Origin: Streptomyces sp. NBC_01197
GTDB taxonomy: Bacteria; Actinomycetota; Actinomycetes; Streptomycetales; Streptomycetaceae
Assembly: GCF_036010505.1 (NCBI RefSeq)
Contig: NZ_CP108569.1
Span: forward strand, 2,668,001 to 2,732,000
DNA length: 64,000 nt
Direction of reading: 5' to 3'
Shown: piece by piece, positions 34,165 to 44,158 of the stretch
Layout of the letters: each line of letters starts with the position of its first letter
How positions within the stretch are numbered: the stretch's first letter is position 1
Program-made: the position numbers and the translations under genes
The notes under the pieces: generated by a model
Told to the model about the DNA's origin: nothing
Database searches by the model: none
Seen by the model: only the letters and a program-made list of their open reading frames with translations

Positions 34165-35622
34165 CTACTCGACGCGGCGCAGGGCGTCCGCTGGGCGTAG
34201 CCGGGAGGCGCGCCAGCCGCCGAAGCCGCCCGCGATGAGTCCGCCGGCCACGGCGAGGGCGACCGCCACGCCGATGATGGAGACCGAGACAGGTGCGGTG
34301 AGCGCGATGTCGAGGGCCTTCGAAGCGGCCTGCCTGCCACCGCCGAAGCCGCCGCCCCCGAACCCGCCCCGGGGCCCGCCGCCGGCCGATGAGCCGACCG
34401 TCGCGGACAGGGTCGGGCTGATGGCGGTCACGATGTACGCGCCCGCCAGCCCGAGCGCGATCCCGATGACCCCGCCGAGCAGCCCGTTGACCAGTGCCTC
34501 GCCGACGACCTGGCGGGTGACGCGGCTGCTCTTCCAGCCCAGCGCCTTCAGCGTGCCGAACTCCCGCACCCGGCGGCTGACGGCCGACGAGGTGAGCAGA
34601 CCGGCCACCAGGAAGGCGGCGATCAGGACCGCGATCGACAGCCACTTGCCGACGTTGGTGGCGAGGTTGGAAGCGGTGGACAGCGAGCCGGAGACGGTGT
34701 CCGCGAGGTCGGCGGACGTAGTGACCGTGGTGCCGGGGACGTTCTTCTGGATCGTGGACTTGACGCCGGAGATCTGCTGGGAGTCGGTGGCCTTGACGTA
34801 CACCGTGGTGACCTTGTCCTTGGCACCGGCGAGCGTCTGGGCCTGCTTCAGCGGCAGATAGAGATTGGCCGCCGCGTCCCCGCTGTCGGGGGTGGCGATG
34901 CCCACGATCTTGTACGTGACCGAGGAGATGGTCACAGTGGAACCGGCCTTGAGGTTCTTCTTCTTGGCATACGAGGCGTCGGCGACGGCGACCTTGGCGT
35001 CGGACTCCGCGCTGGTGAAGGTACGTCCGCTGGTGATCTTCGATGAGGTGAGCGGGCCCAGGCCGAGGTGGGCCACGTCCGTCCCGTACACGGTGTACGA
35101 GTCGACGTCGAAGTTGGCGCCGCCGCCCTGGACCTCGCCCTGCGGGGCGCCGCCGCCCTCGCCCCGGCGGCCAGTGCCGCCGCCCGCCCGCTGCTTGTAC
35201 TCGCCGCGCTTGAACTGGCCGTTGACCTTCAGCACGTTCAGGCTCAGCCCTCCGACGGCTCCGGCGACACCGTTCTGCTCGCCGACCTTGCCGACGGTCG
35301 CCGACGACAGGGTCTGGAAGCCCTGCACCATCACCCGGTCGCTGCTCTGCTTCGAGTCGTCGCCGCTGCCTTTCGCTCCGAACTGGAACTTGGGCCGCGC
35401 GTTGCCCCCGGTGGTCCCGGCGGGGGCCTCGGCCTTGGTGACCGTCATGTCCGTACCGAGGCCGTACAGGGACTGCAGGACCTTGTCCTGCGCCTGGCCC
35501 ATCCCTGCGGAGACCGAGCTGACGACGATGACCAGCGCAATCCCGAGGGCCAGCCCGGAGGCGACGACGAGCGCCGCCTTTCTGCGTCGGCGCAGCTCGC
35601 GCCTGAGGTAGGTGAAGAACAT
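34165..35622 (-). CDS. FtsX-like ABC permease (MacB type)
   Basis: 485-aa permease with the MacB/FtsX topology: one N-terminal helix (about 17-38), a large extracytoplasmic domain (40-330) and three C-terminal helices (about 340-475; WLSIAVLIAAFLVAGLLTSS). Unusual low-complexity Gly-rich stretches occur in the outer domain (near 185, GGGTGRRGEGGGAPQGEVQG) and in the last outer loop (GGGPRGGFGGGGFGGG). It is upstream of its ATPase gene in the same operon. ATG 35622 gives MFFTYLRRELRRRRKAALV, the standard start for the family. Confidence 0.92.
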   Translation of the reverse strand: MFFTYLRRELRRRRKAALVVASGLALGIALVIVVSSVSAGMGQAQDKVLQSLYGLGTDMTVTKAEAPAGTTGGNARPKFQFGAKGSGDDSKQSSDRVMVQGFQTLSSATVGKVGEQNGVAGAVGGLSLNVLKVNGQFKRGEYKQRAGGGTGRRGEGGGAPQGEVQGGGANFDVDSYTVYGTDVAHLGLGPLTSSKITSGRTFTSAESDAKVAVADASYAKKKNLKAGSTVTISSVTYKIVGIATPDSGDAAANLYLPLKQAQTLAGAKDKVTTVYVKATDSQQISGVKSTIQKNVPGTTVTTSADLADTVSGSLSTASNLATNVGKWLSIAVLIAAFLVAGLLTSSAVSRRVREFGTLKALGWKSSRVTRQVVGEALVNGLLGGVIGIALGLAGAYIVTAISPTLSATVGSSAGGGPRGGFGGGGFGGGRQAASKALDIALTAPVSVSIIGVAVALAVAGGLIAGGFGGWRASRLRPADALRRVE

Positions 35623-35689
35623 GCGGTGAAATTAGGGCCCGCTCGTGATGGCTGGATAAGGCCGGTGTGAGAGCCCGATGAGAAGCCGG

Positions 35690-35762
35690 AACGCCGACGG
35701 CGGCCCGTCCCCGCAAGGGAAACGCCGACGGCGGCCCGTCCGCAAGGGAGGGGCCGCCGTCG
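35690..35762 (-). terminator. Hairpin terminator with a tandemly duplicated arm
   Basis: A 31-bp segment (35690-35720) is repeated at 35721-35749 with two Cs missing. The second copy contains CGACGGCGGCCC (35726-35737), which pairs with GGGCCGCCGTCG (35751-35762). It lies 34 bp after the stop of the LD-transpeptidase gene (minus strand). Confidence 0.8.
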
Positions 35763-35795
35763 TACGGGGACGGGGTGGGCTCGCGCCCGGTCCGG

Positions 35796-37049
35796 TCAGG
35801 CCTGCGAACCGGCCTTCCACGCCGACCAGTTCATGTTCCAGCCGTTGAGGCCGTTGTCCGGCTGGATCGTCTTGTCGTGGGAGTTCTTCACCACGACCAC
35901 GTCACCGATGAGCGAGTGGTTGTAGAACCACGCGGCCGAGGTGTTCGGGTCGTTGGCGCCCTTGGTGTCGGAGAGCCCGACACAGCCGTGGCTGGTGTTC
36001 GCCGAGCCGAAGACGGACTTGGCACCCCAGTAGTTGCCGTGGATGAAGGTTCCGGAGCTGGACAGCCGCATGGCGTGCGGGACGTCCTTGATGTCGTACT
36101 CGCCCTTGCCGTCGGCGTTGGTGAAGCCGACCGTGGAGCCGTCCATCCGGGTCTGCTTGTACTTCTCCGAGATCACCATCTGGCCGTTGTACGTGGTGTG
36201 CTCGGGGGAGCCGGCCGAGATCGGGATGGTCTTGACCGTCTTGCCGTCCTGGGTGACCTTCATCGTGTGCGCGGCGGCGTCCACGACGGAGACCTGGTTG
36301 CGGCCGATCTTGAAGCTGACGGTCTTGTCCTGGACGCCGGTGACGCCGCTGGCGCCCTCGACCCCGTCCAGGGCCAGCTTCATCGTGACGGTCGACCCTT
36401 CCTTCCAGTACTGGTCGGGCCGGAGGTCCAGGCGGGTGGAGCTGAACCAGTGGCCGACGACCTCCTGGCCGCTGCTCGACGTCACCTGGACGGCGTCCTC
36501 GACGGCCTTCTTGTTGGTGATCGGCTTGTCGAAGTTGATCGAGACCGGCATACCGACGCCGACGGTCGAACCGTCCTCGGGCGTGAAGTTGCCGATGAAG
36601 CTGTGCGCGGGCGAGACCGTCGTGAACGACGAGTTCTCGTGGGCCTGACGGCCCTTGGCGTCCTTGGCCGTCACAGCGATCTTGTACGTGGTCGAGCGCT
36701 CCAGCGGGGCGTCCGGCTTCCAGCTGGCGCCGTCGGCCGAGATGGTGCCCTTGACCGTCGTGCCCGTGGAGCTGGTCATCGAGACCTGGGTCAGCTTGCC
36801 CGAGGTGACGGCGACCTTGGCGTCCTTGTTGATGCCCGCGTTGTCGGCACCGCTCTTGGGTGTGATCGCTATTCGGGCGTCGGACGTGTCCTGCGCCGCC
36901 GCCGCGTCGACCGCGCTCTGCGAGGACTTCTTCGCGCTGTCAGAGCCGCCGGCCTTGCTGTCCCCACCACTGCAGGCCGACAGCACCAGTACGCCGCCGA
37001 GCAGAGCGGACGCAGCCATCAGGCCCTTGCGCCGCCTACTTTCCGTCAT
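35796..37049 (-). CDS. LD-transpeptidase lipoprotein, second paralogue
   Basis: 417-aa lipoprotein with the same architecture as the one at 27419-28648: lipobox LSAC with Cys26, a Ser/Ala/Lys-rich linker, two Ig-like domains (about 55-260; SFIGNFTPEDGSTVGVGM), and a YkuD domain with HGNYWGAKSVFG and SHGCVGL (nucleophile Cys356). It cross-links peptidoglycan outside the membrane. ATG 37049 is chosen because GGAGAAG lies 6 nt upstream; ATG 37064 overlaps that site. Its leader carries several tandem duplications. Cell-envelope stress control (SigE) is known for LD-transpeptidases in S. coelicolor, and a GGAAC element at 37199-37195 could be a -35, but this is weak. Confidence 0.92.
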   Translation of the reverse strand: MTESRRRKGLMAASALLGGVLVLSACSGGDSKAGGSDSAKKSSQSAVDAAAAQDTSDARIAITPKSGADNAGINKDAKVAVTSGKLTQVSMTSSTGTTVKGTISADGASWKPDAPLERSTTYKIAVTAKDAKGRQAHENSSFTTVSPAHSFIGNFTPEDGSTVGVGMPVSINFDKPITNKKAVEDAVQVTSSSGQEVVGHWFSSTRLDLRPDQYWKEGSTVTMKLALDGVEGASGVTGVQDKTVSFKIGRNQVSVVDAAAHTMKVTQDGKTVKTIPISAGSPEHTTYNGQMVISEKYKQTRMDGSTVGFTNADGKGEYDIKDVPHAMRLSSSGTFIHGNYWGAKSVFGSANTSHGCVGLSDTKGANDPNTSAAWFYNHSLIGDVVVVKNSHDKTIQPDNGLNGWNMNWSAWKAGSQA

Positions 37050-37118
37050 CACACGCTTCTCCATCGTTGCCGAATACCCCGAAAGTCCCCGAGCAGGTCA
37101 CCTTGAGCGCCGTGACTG

Positions 37119-37184
37119 TGTGCCCGCACTGCCTTGTGCCCGCACTGCCCTTCAAGAACGTCTGCCCTTTAAGAACATCTGCAC
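37119..37184. repeat. Two consecutive tandem duplications in the LD-transpeptidase leader
   Basis: A 16-bp unit TGTGCCCGCACTGCCY occurs at 37119-37134 and 37135-37150. Directly after it a diverged 17-bp unit (TTYAAGAACRTCTGC plus two bases) occurs at 37151-37167 and 37168-37184. They lie 70-135 bp upstream of the minus-strand start. Confidence 0.75.
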
Positions 37185-37251
37185 CGGTGCGCCGGTTCCC
37201 CATCCGGTGAAGATGTGTGAAACAACACGTGCGGTTCCGGAAGCCCCTCGG

Positions 37252-37294
37252 CCCCCGGAGTGCGGCCCCCGGAGTGCGGTGTCCGCACTCCGGG
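37252..37294 (-). terminator. Hairpin terminator with a duplicated left arm
   Basis: CCCCCGGAGTGCGG occurs at 37252-37265 and 37266-37279. The second copy pairs with CCGCACTCCGGG (37283-37294) through 12 perfect base pairs. It is about 70 bp downstream of the minus-strand gene ending at 37363. Confidence 0.8.
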
Positions 37295-37362
37295 ATCCCG
37301 TTCTGCTACCCCCGTGGATGCCTTGTCACACAGATGTCTTGTCACACAACGGAGTTACCAAG

Positions 37363-37719
37363 TTACGGAGTCACGTCCGCCCCGTCGTCCGCCACATCTT
37401 CCTCGTCCAGGTCCCATTCCAGCGAATCGGGGTCGTAGTCGATCTGCTCGCTCGACCACCCGGCCTGGACGAGCTCGACCCCCGGCACCTCACCGAGCAG
37501 GTCGAGCGGGTCCACCAGGTGGGCGACCGCTTCTGCGGCGTCTTCCCTGACAGCGGCGTCGGCATGCGTACGGTCCTCACCGAACATGCCGGGCTGCGCC
37601 CCTTCCGCGTCGTCCGCGATCCGTTCGAGCGCGGCCTCACAGAGCGCGGGGGCGTCGTGCACCTGCAGCACCAATTCGACCTTGAGACGTACATAGCGGG
37701 ATGTTTCTTCGTTGGTCAT
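37363..37719 (-). CDS. Hypothetical acidic protein
   Basis: 118-aa strongly acidic cytoplasmic protein starting MTNEETSRYVRLKVELVLQV, which suggests a beta-strand opening, and ending in a very acidic tail (DYDPDSLEWDLDEEDVADDG). The middle is helical and Ala-rich (DAPALCEAALERIADDAEGA). ATG 37719 was chosen over upstream in-frame starts because the protein becomes acidic and compact from here; the DNA before it overlaps the leader of the divergent gene. No motif is recognised. It is followed by a strong terminator, so it is probably a single-gene unit. Confidence 0.7.
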   Translation of the reverse strand: MTNEETSRYVRLKVELVLQVHDAPALCEAALERIADDAEGAQPGMFGEDRTHADAAVREDAAEAVAHLVDPLDLLGEVPGVELVQAGWSSEQIDYDPDSLEWDLDEEDVADDGADVTP

Positions 37720-37831
37720 GCGACGGAGCGTAAGGCTCCTCGGGTCCGCGACTTTCCCGCGACCCGCTGCTTTCACTAGCATCAGCGCGCAGGAGCGCCA
37801 ATTCAGCTTTGCAGTAAGGGAGATCGATCCT

Positions 37832-38089
37832 GTGTCAGCCCGCCGGCCGCTGTTGACCGCCGCATCGGCGGGGGCCCTGCTCTGCGCCCTGTGGTTCGTG
37901 CCGTCGGCACACACCACAGACGATCAGCGGTCCGGTGGTGCCCCCGCACATCAGGCGCAGCGGCACACCGGCGCTCTCCCGGCGGCGGCCGGGAGAACGG
38001 ACACCACCGGGTACGTGGTCGGCGGATCGCTGTTCCTGGGCATCGGCGCGGCCTCGGCCGTCTACGCGCGCCGGGCCCACACCGGCTGA
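37832..38089 (+). CDS. Small secreted or membrane protein
   Basis: 85-aa protein with an N-terminal signal-like helix (MSARRPLLTAASAGALLCAL, then WFVPSAHT), a polar middle rich in His, Gln and Gly (about 30-58), and a C-terminal hydrophobic helix (TGYVVGGSLFLGIGAASAVY) followed by ARRAHTG. It resembles a sortase-free, tail-anchored envelope protein. The start is GTG 37832 after AAGGGAG; the longer upstream frame lacks a ribosome site and overlaps the divergent gene start. No known family is recognised. Confidence 0.65.
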   Translation: MSARRPLLTAASAGALLCALWFVPSAHTTDDQRSGGAPAHQAQRHTGALPAAAGRTDTTGYVVGGSLFLGIGAASAVYARRAHTG

Positions 38090-38140
38090 CGCGCGCCGGG
38101 CCCGTACCGGCTGACCGGCGCCCGCGTCCGGCGGGCCTCC

Positions 38141-39283
38141 TTACGTACCGGGGTCCGGCCGCTTGCCCCGCAGGCGGCGCCGGTCGCCGCTCGGCGGAGG
38201 TGTGTCGGCCAGCCGCATGACCGCACCGTCGCGCCCCGCCACCACCGGGTTCGGCGACCGGGCGGCCTTCGCCCGGTACTGCGCGGCGTCCGCCAGCCGG
38301 AACAGCCGGCGGGCGGACTTCAGCGGCCCGATGGGGTCGCCCGTGGACGCGACCCCGCACGCCACCCCGTCCCCGAGTTCCAGCTCGGCCGCCCGCACAC
38401 AGAGATCATCCGCGACCGCGATCACCGCGTCCGCCGATGGGCCCACCGAGAGCAGGCAGAACTCGTCACCGCCGAGCCGCGCCGCCAGCGCACCGGGCAG
38501 CATCGCGCCGCAGACCGAGAGGACCGAGCCGAAGCGTTCCAGGAGGCGGTCGCCGACCGCGTGGCCATGGGTGTCGTTGACCTGCTTCAGGCCGTTGAGG
38601 TCGCAGACCATCAGGCTGACCACCGTCCCGTCGGCCAGGAACCGCTCCACAGCGGCGTCCAGGCCGATGTCGACCGCGCGCCGGTTGGCGAGCCCCGTCA
38701 GCGGGTCGGTGAAGGCCAGCTTCCTGACCTCCTCCAGGCGCTCGGTCTGCGCGAGACCGGCCGCCACCACCGCGGCCAGCACCGTAGCGAAGTCCGCGTC
38801 GGCCCGGCAGAAGACCGGTGTCCCCACCGGCCTGGCCACGTACAGCTCGCCCCAGGCCCGGCCGCGCAGCACTATCGGCGCGACCACACAGCTGCTGCGC
38901 CCCCGCCTGCGCAGCGCGGCCACCCGCTGATGGCAGTAGCCGGCCGAGTCCTCGGCCGGCCCGTCGGCCGTCTCGACCCAGGCGTTGGGTTCGCCGCCGC
39001 TCGCCCACCGCTCGTGCAGGAATTCGGCGATCTCCGGGAAGTGGTTCACCGGATAGGTCTCGGCGTCGGGGAACTCGGCCTCGTCCTCGGCGCGCTCCCC
39101 CACATTGGCGAGCACCTTGAGCCGGCCCAGCTCCCGCTCCCAGAGCGAGAGCGCGGCGAAACTGCCGCCCAGCGCCTCGCAGGCACCGAGCGTCGCCGCC
39201 CGCCAGGACGCACGCGGGGTGTGCGCCGACGCCATGGCCTGCGCCAGCGTCACCACGGCCCGCAGCCGCACATCGTCACCCAT
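38141..39283 (-). CDS. GAF-GGDEF diguanylate cyclase
   Basis: 380-aa cytoplasmic enzyme making cyclic di-GMP from two GTP. A GAF sensory domain covers about 20-180 and the GGDEF domain 185-350. The catalytic motif GGDEF is intact at 271-275 in RLGGDEFCLL, with FTDPLTGLANRRAVD at 191-205 and the metal-binding CDLNGLKQVNDTHGHAVGD. The inhibitory RxxD I-site expected five residues before GGDEF is absent, so product inhibition through that site is unlikely. In Streptomyces, c-di-GMP controls BldD and development. This probably corresponds to CdgE (SCO4931) by position and domains, from memory. It is not linked to a phosphodiesterase here. Confidence 0.92.
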   Translation of the reverse strand: MGDDVRLRAVVTLAQAMASAHTPRASWRAATLGACEALGGSFAALSLWERELGRLKVLANVGERAEDEAEFPDAETYPVNHFPEIAEFLHERWASGGEPNAWVETADGPAEDSAGYCHQRVAALRRRGRSSCVVAPIVLRGRAWGELYVARPVGTPVFCRADADFATVLAAVVAAGLAQTERLEEVRKLAFTDPLTGLANRRAVDIGLDAAVERFLADGTVVSLMVCDLNGLKQVNDTHGHAVGDRLLERFGSVLSVCGAMLPGALAARLGGDEFCLLSVGPSADAVIAVADDLCVRAAELELGDGVACGVASTGDPIGPLKSARRLFRLADAAQYRAKAARSPNPVVAGRDGAVMRLADTPPPSGDRRRLRGKRPDPGT

Positions 39284-39373
39284 TACTTCAGCTTAAGGAC
39301 GATGTGCGGCTTTTGAGTAGTTATGCGTCACAGGCTGTGACATGCAGACGTACGGGACCGCCCCCGCAGGCCC

Positions 39374-40198
39374 CTACTCCCCCGGCCACTGCGGCTTCCG
39401 CTTCTCGTTGAAGGCCGCCACGCCCTCCGCCCGGTCCCCGGAGAAGGCCACCGACCGCCAGGCCGCGTCCTCGACCTCAAGACCGGCGCGCAGATCGAGA
39501 CCGTGCCCCAGCCGCAGCGCCCGCTTGGCCGCCCGCAGCCCGACCGGCGAATTCGCCGCGATCCGGCTCGCGAGCTCCAGCGCCCCGGTCCTGGCGTCGT
39601 CGGCCAGGATGTCGACCAGGCCCAGCTCCCGCGCCTCGGCCGACTCCACCCGCCGGGCGCTGAACACCAGCTCGGCCGCGCGGGCGGCGCCGACCCGGCG
39701 CGGCAGCAGCTGCGTACCGCCGCCACCGGGGATCACCCCGACCGACACCTCGGGCAGCCCCACCACGGCGGTCGCGTCGGCGACGATCAGATCGCAGGCC
39801 AGGGCCAGCTCGAACCCGCCGCCCAGCGCGAAGCCGTGCACGGCGGCCACGGTGGGCATCGGCAGCTCCAGTACGCCGGTGTACGCGGCGCGCGCCGTGG
39901 GGCGCTGGCGCACCAGCTCGGCGTCCGTGAGGGAGTTGCGCTCCTTGAGGTCCGCGCCCACGCAGAAGGCCCGGTCATGGGTGGAGGTCACCACCACGGT
40001 CCGCGCCGAGGATTCCGCCGCCAGCGCGTCGCAGGCCGCCGCGATCGACCGTGCCATCGCGGTCGACACGGCGTTCATCGCCTTGGGCCGGTCCAGGACC
40101 AGTTCGGCGACATGGCCGTGCCGGCGCACGACGACGTACTCGCCGAACCGCCGCCCGGCCGCCGCGTCCGTACCAGTATCTGAGATTTCTGAGGTCAT
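39374..40198 (-). CDS. Enoyl-CoA hydratase/isomerase family protein
   Basis: 274-aa crotonase-fold enzyme, probably adding water to 2-enoyl-CoA in fatty or branched-acid oxidation. The oxyanion-hole signature HGFALGGGFELALACDL lies near 120. GLPEVSVGVIPGGGGTQLLPR follows, carrying the first catalytic Glu (Glu in LPEV), and the second acidic position in this copy lies in the same loop. SPVGLRAAKRALRLG and AFNEKRKPQWPGE at the C-terminus are family-typical. Crotonases vary in reaction, so the exact substrate is open. It ends close to the upstream diguanylate cyclase gene and lies between it and cya on the same strand. Confidence 0.88.
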   Translation of the reverse strand: MTSEISDTGTDAAAGRRFGEYVVVRRHGHVAELVLDRPKAMNAVSTAMARSIAAACDALAAESSARTVVVTSTHDRAFCVGADLKERNSLTDAELVRQRPTARAAYTGVLELPMPTVAAVHGFALGGGFELALACDLIVADATAVVGLPEVSVGVIPGGGGTQLLPRRVGAARAAELVFSARRVESAEARELGLVDILADDARTGALELASRIAANSPVGLRAAKRALRLGHGLDLRAGLEVEDAAWRSVAFSGDRAEGVAAFNEKRKPQWPGE

Positions 40199-40259
40199 CC
40201 GCGCACCATAGCCAGCGGATCCGGTGGGCGTCAGCCCCCAGCGGCGGCCGGCCCGGTGC

Positions 40260-41405
40260 TCAGGTCGTACGGCGGGTGAGCAGCCACGGTTCGACCACAC
40301 CGAGCCCGCGCACCGGCCGCTGCCACATCGGCTGGAGGGCGAAGCGGTAGACGGGCGGCTCCTCGCCGCTCTTCTCGGCGCGCTCGGTCTCGGCCGCCGC
40401 CTCCGACTCGGAGACCGGGGCGTCACCGTGGCGCCCCAGCTCCTCGGCGAGCGCGCCGTCCACCAGGACCGTGTCCTTGGGAGCTATCGAGGTGAGCCGC
40501 GATGCCAGGTTCACCGTCGTGCCGAACACATCGCCCATCCGGGTGGTGACGGTGCCGAAGGCGATACCGACCCGCAGTTCCGGCATGGTCTCGTCGTTGC
40601 TCATGGTCTCGATGAGCCGCAGTGCGATCTCCGCCGCGGTACCCGCGTCGTCCGCCGCGTACAGCACCTCGTCGCCGAGGGTCTTGATGAGCCGGCCGCC
40701 GTGCGCGGCGACCAGGTCGGCGCAGGTCGTCTCGAAGGCCTCGACCAGCTCGCCGAGCTCCTCCTCCTCCAGGCGCCGGGTCAGCCGGGTGAAACCGACG
40801 AGGTCGGCGAAGCCCACCGCGAGCCTCCGGTCGACCATCTCCTCATCGTCCGCGACCTGCACGACCCGGCCGGTGGCGGCCGCGAGCTGGCGCCGCCACA
40901 CATAGCGCAGGAACTCCTCCAGCTCCGGCAGCAACAGCTCCACCAGCGGATACGTGACCTCGGTGCGGCTCATCCCCGGCTCGGGCGGCTCGGTGAGACC
41001 GGCCAGGAACGAGTCGATCTGCCACTCGGCGAGCCGGGCGGTGGTCTGGCCGGTGGACCGCGCGACCTGCACGGCCATCGGCTCGCTCAGCAGCCCCGCC
41101 TCGACGAGCCCGGCCAGCCGGCGCAGCGCCAGCACGTCCGCCTCGGTGAGTGCCTTGGCCTGGCCGATGTCCGGGAAGCCCATCGCCCGCCAGAAACGGG
41201 AGGCCAGCTCCATCGAGACGCCGGCCGTACGCGCGGCCTGGAAGGGGGTGTAGCGGCGGTCGGCGCCGAGGATCAGCTGCTCAAGACGGATCGCGAGCGG
41301 ATCACTGGTCGGCTCGGCGGTGTGATCGACCTCATGGTGGGGGGTGCGGTACGGAGAAGAAGGAGGCTCCTCGTCCGCGCCCGACGAGATGTTGTCGACG
41401 GTCAC
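40260..41405 (-). CDS. cya: Adenylate cyclase, class III
   Basis: 381-aa cyclase producing cAMP, which in Streptomyces acts through Crp in germination and development. The N-terminal half holds a MerR-like helical region (about 45-110, RYTPFQAARTAGVSMELASR). The catalytic domain spans 190-355: metal-binding Asp201 in VGFADLVGFTRL, adenine-selective Lys241 and Asp245 in LIKTLGDEVLY, and transition-state Asn299 and Arg303 in GTTVNLASRL. GTG 41405 is preceded by AGGAGG at 41411-41416, and the size matches S. coelicolor Cya (SCO4928). It is encoded just downstream of birA on the same strand. Confidence 0.95.
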   Translation of the reverse strand: MTVDNISSGADEEPPSSPYRTPHHEVDHTAEPTSDPLAIRLEQLILGADRRYTPFQAARTAGVSMELASRFWRAMGFPDIGQAKALTEADVLALRRLAGLVEAGLLSEPMAVQVARSTGQTTARLAEWQIDSFLAGLTEPPEPGMSRTEVTYPLVELLLPELEEFLRYVWRRQLAAATGRVVQVADDEEMVDRRLAVGFADLVGFTRLTRRLEEEELGELVEAFETTCADLVAAHGGRLIKTLGDEVLYAADDAGTAAEIALRLIETMSNDETMPELRVGIAFGTVTTRMGDVFGTTVNLASRLTSIAPKDTVLVDGALAEELGRHGDAPVSESEAAAETERAEKSGEEPPVYRFALQPMWQRPVRGLGVVEPWLLTRRTT

Positions 41406-41550
41406 CTGCCGCCTCCTGCCCATTCCCTGCGCACTGCCCTGCCGATCTGGCTGACGCTCCGTGCTGATCTGCCCGCGGATCGCCTCAACCATACGGCAGG
41501 TGTGCCGTAGCTCACGTGCCTGCCGCGGTTCAGACCGGTGCAGACCGGTC

Positions 41551-42441
41551 TCAGAACGGTCGCAGGTGGACGATGTCACCCGCGCCGACCGCCTGTACCC
41601 CGTCCTCCGTGGCCAGCACCAGCCGGCCGTCGCCGTCGACGGCGACGGCCTCCCCGGTCAGCGAGGTGTCGCCGGGCAGCTCGGCCCGGACGGTGCGGCC
41701 CAGGGTCGAGCAGCCCGCCGCGTACGCCTCCTGGAGCCGTGAGGCGGCCGGGTCGCCGTCCGCGTCACGCCACTCCCCGTACCACTGTTCGAGCGAGCGC
41801 AGCACGGAACGCAGCAGCGGGTCCCGGTCGGTGGAGACCGCGCCGGCGAGAGCCAACGAGCCCGCGGTGGGGACGGGCAGCTCCTCCGCGCGGAGCGAGA
41901 CGTTGAGGCCGACCCCGACCACGACCGCCCCGTCCGCGGTGCGCTCGGCGAGGATGCCGCCCGCCTTGCGCTCGGCGCCGGACGGGGCCTCCTCCGGACG
42001 AAGCTCGCCGGAGTCCTCGGGGACCGTGACGAGCAGGTCGTTCGGCCACTTCAGCGCGGTGTCGACCCCCGCCGCCCGGGAGATACCGGTGGCCACCGCG
42101 ACGCCGGTGAGCAGCGGCAGCCACCCCCAGCGCTCGGCCGGTACCCGCGGGGCCGGCCGCAGGAGTACGGAGAAGAAGAGCCCGGAACGCGCGGGCGCCG
42201 ACCACTTGCGGTCCAGCCGCCCGCGGGCCGCGCTCTGTTCCTCCGCCACCAGCACCGCCCCCTCGGGCAGTCCGGCGGCCCGCCCCACGAGGTCGGTGCT
42301 GGTGGACCCGGTGGCCGCGACCACGTCGAGTGAGGTCCACAGGGACCCCGGCCGCACCAGCGCGCGGCGCAGGGCCGGGGCGTTCAGCGGCGGGCGGTCC
42401 AGATCCGACCAGCGGTTGTCAGGTACATCGGATGACGTCAT
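41551..42441 (-). CDS. birA: Biotin--[acetyl-CoA-carboxylase] ligase
   Basis: 296-aa ligase that activates biotin with ATP and attaches it to the biotin carboxyl carrier domain of the carboxylase alpha chain. The biotinyl-AMP loop is GRLDRKWSAP near 86, followed by SGLFFSVLLRP and the catalytic KWPNDLLV. AGGILAE and VVVGVGLNVS complete the domain, with a short SH3-like C-terminus (about 245-296). The N-terminal DNA-binding domain of E. coli BirA is absent, so this is a monofunctional ligase. Its location beside pccB and accE, whose alpha partner (accA2) it would biotinylate, makes functional sense. Confidence 0.95.
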   Translation of the reverse strand: MTSSDVPDNRWSDLDRPPLNAPALRRALVRPGSLWTSLDVVAATGSTSTDLVGRAAGLPEGAVLVAEEQSAARGRLDRKWSAPARSGLFFSVLLRPAPRVPAERWGWLPLLTGVAVATGISRAAGVDTALKWPNDLLVTVPEDSGELRPEEAPSGAERKAGGILAERTADGAVVVGVGLNVSLRAEELPVPTAGSLALAGAVSTDRDPLLRSVLRSLEQWYGEWRDADGDPAASRLQEAYAAGCSTLGRTVRAELPGDTSLTGEAVAVDGDGRLVLATEDGVQAVGAGDIVHLRPF

Positions 42442-42560
42442 GCAACCCAGAGTAGGTGTGGCAAACGACGCACTGCCGAGGCGCACCAGCGCCGATACGC
42501 TACGGCCAGAAGCCGAAAACGCCCTGTCAGACGCCTGAACACCCAGGGAGCCGCATCCCG

Positions 42561-44144
<1,584 letters not shown>

Positions 44145-44158
44145 AAAGGACCCCGGCC

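Larger units (their letters stand above)
37050..37362. other. 313-bp intergenic region with no gene
   Basis: Holds the leader and promoter of the LD-transpeptidase on the minus strand, two tandem duplications (37119-37184), a terminator with a duplicated arm (37252-37294), and a direct repeat CTTGTCACACA (37322-37332 and 37338-37348) just past the next gene. No coding potential seen. Confidence 0.7.
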
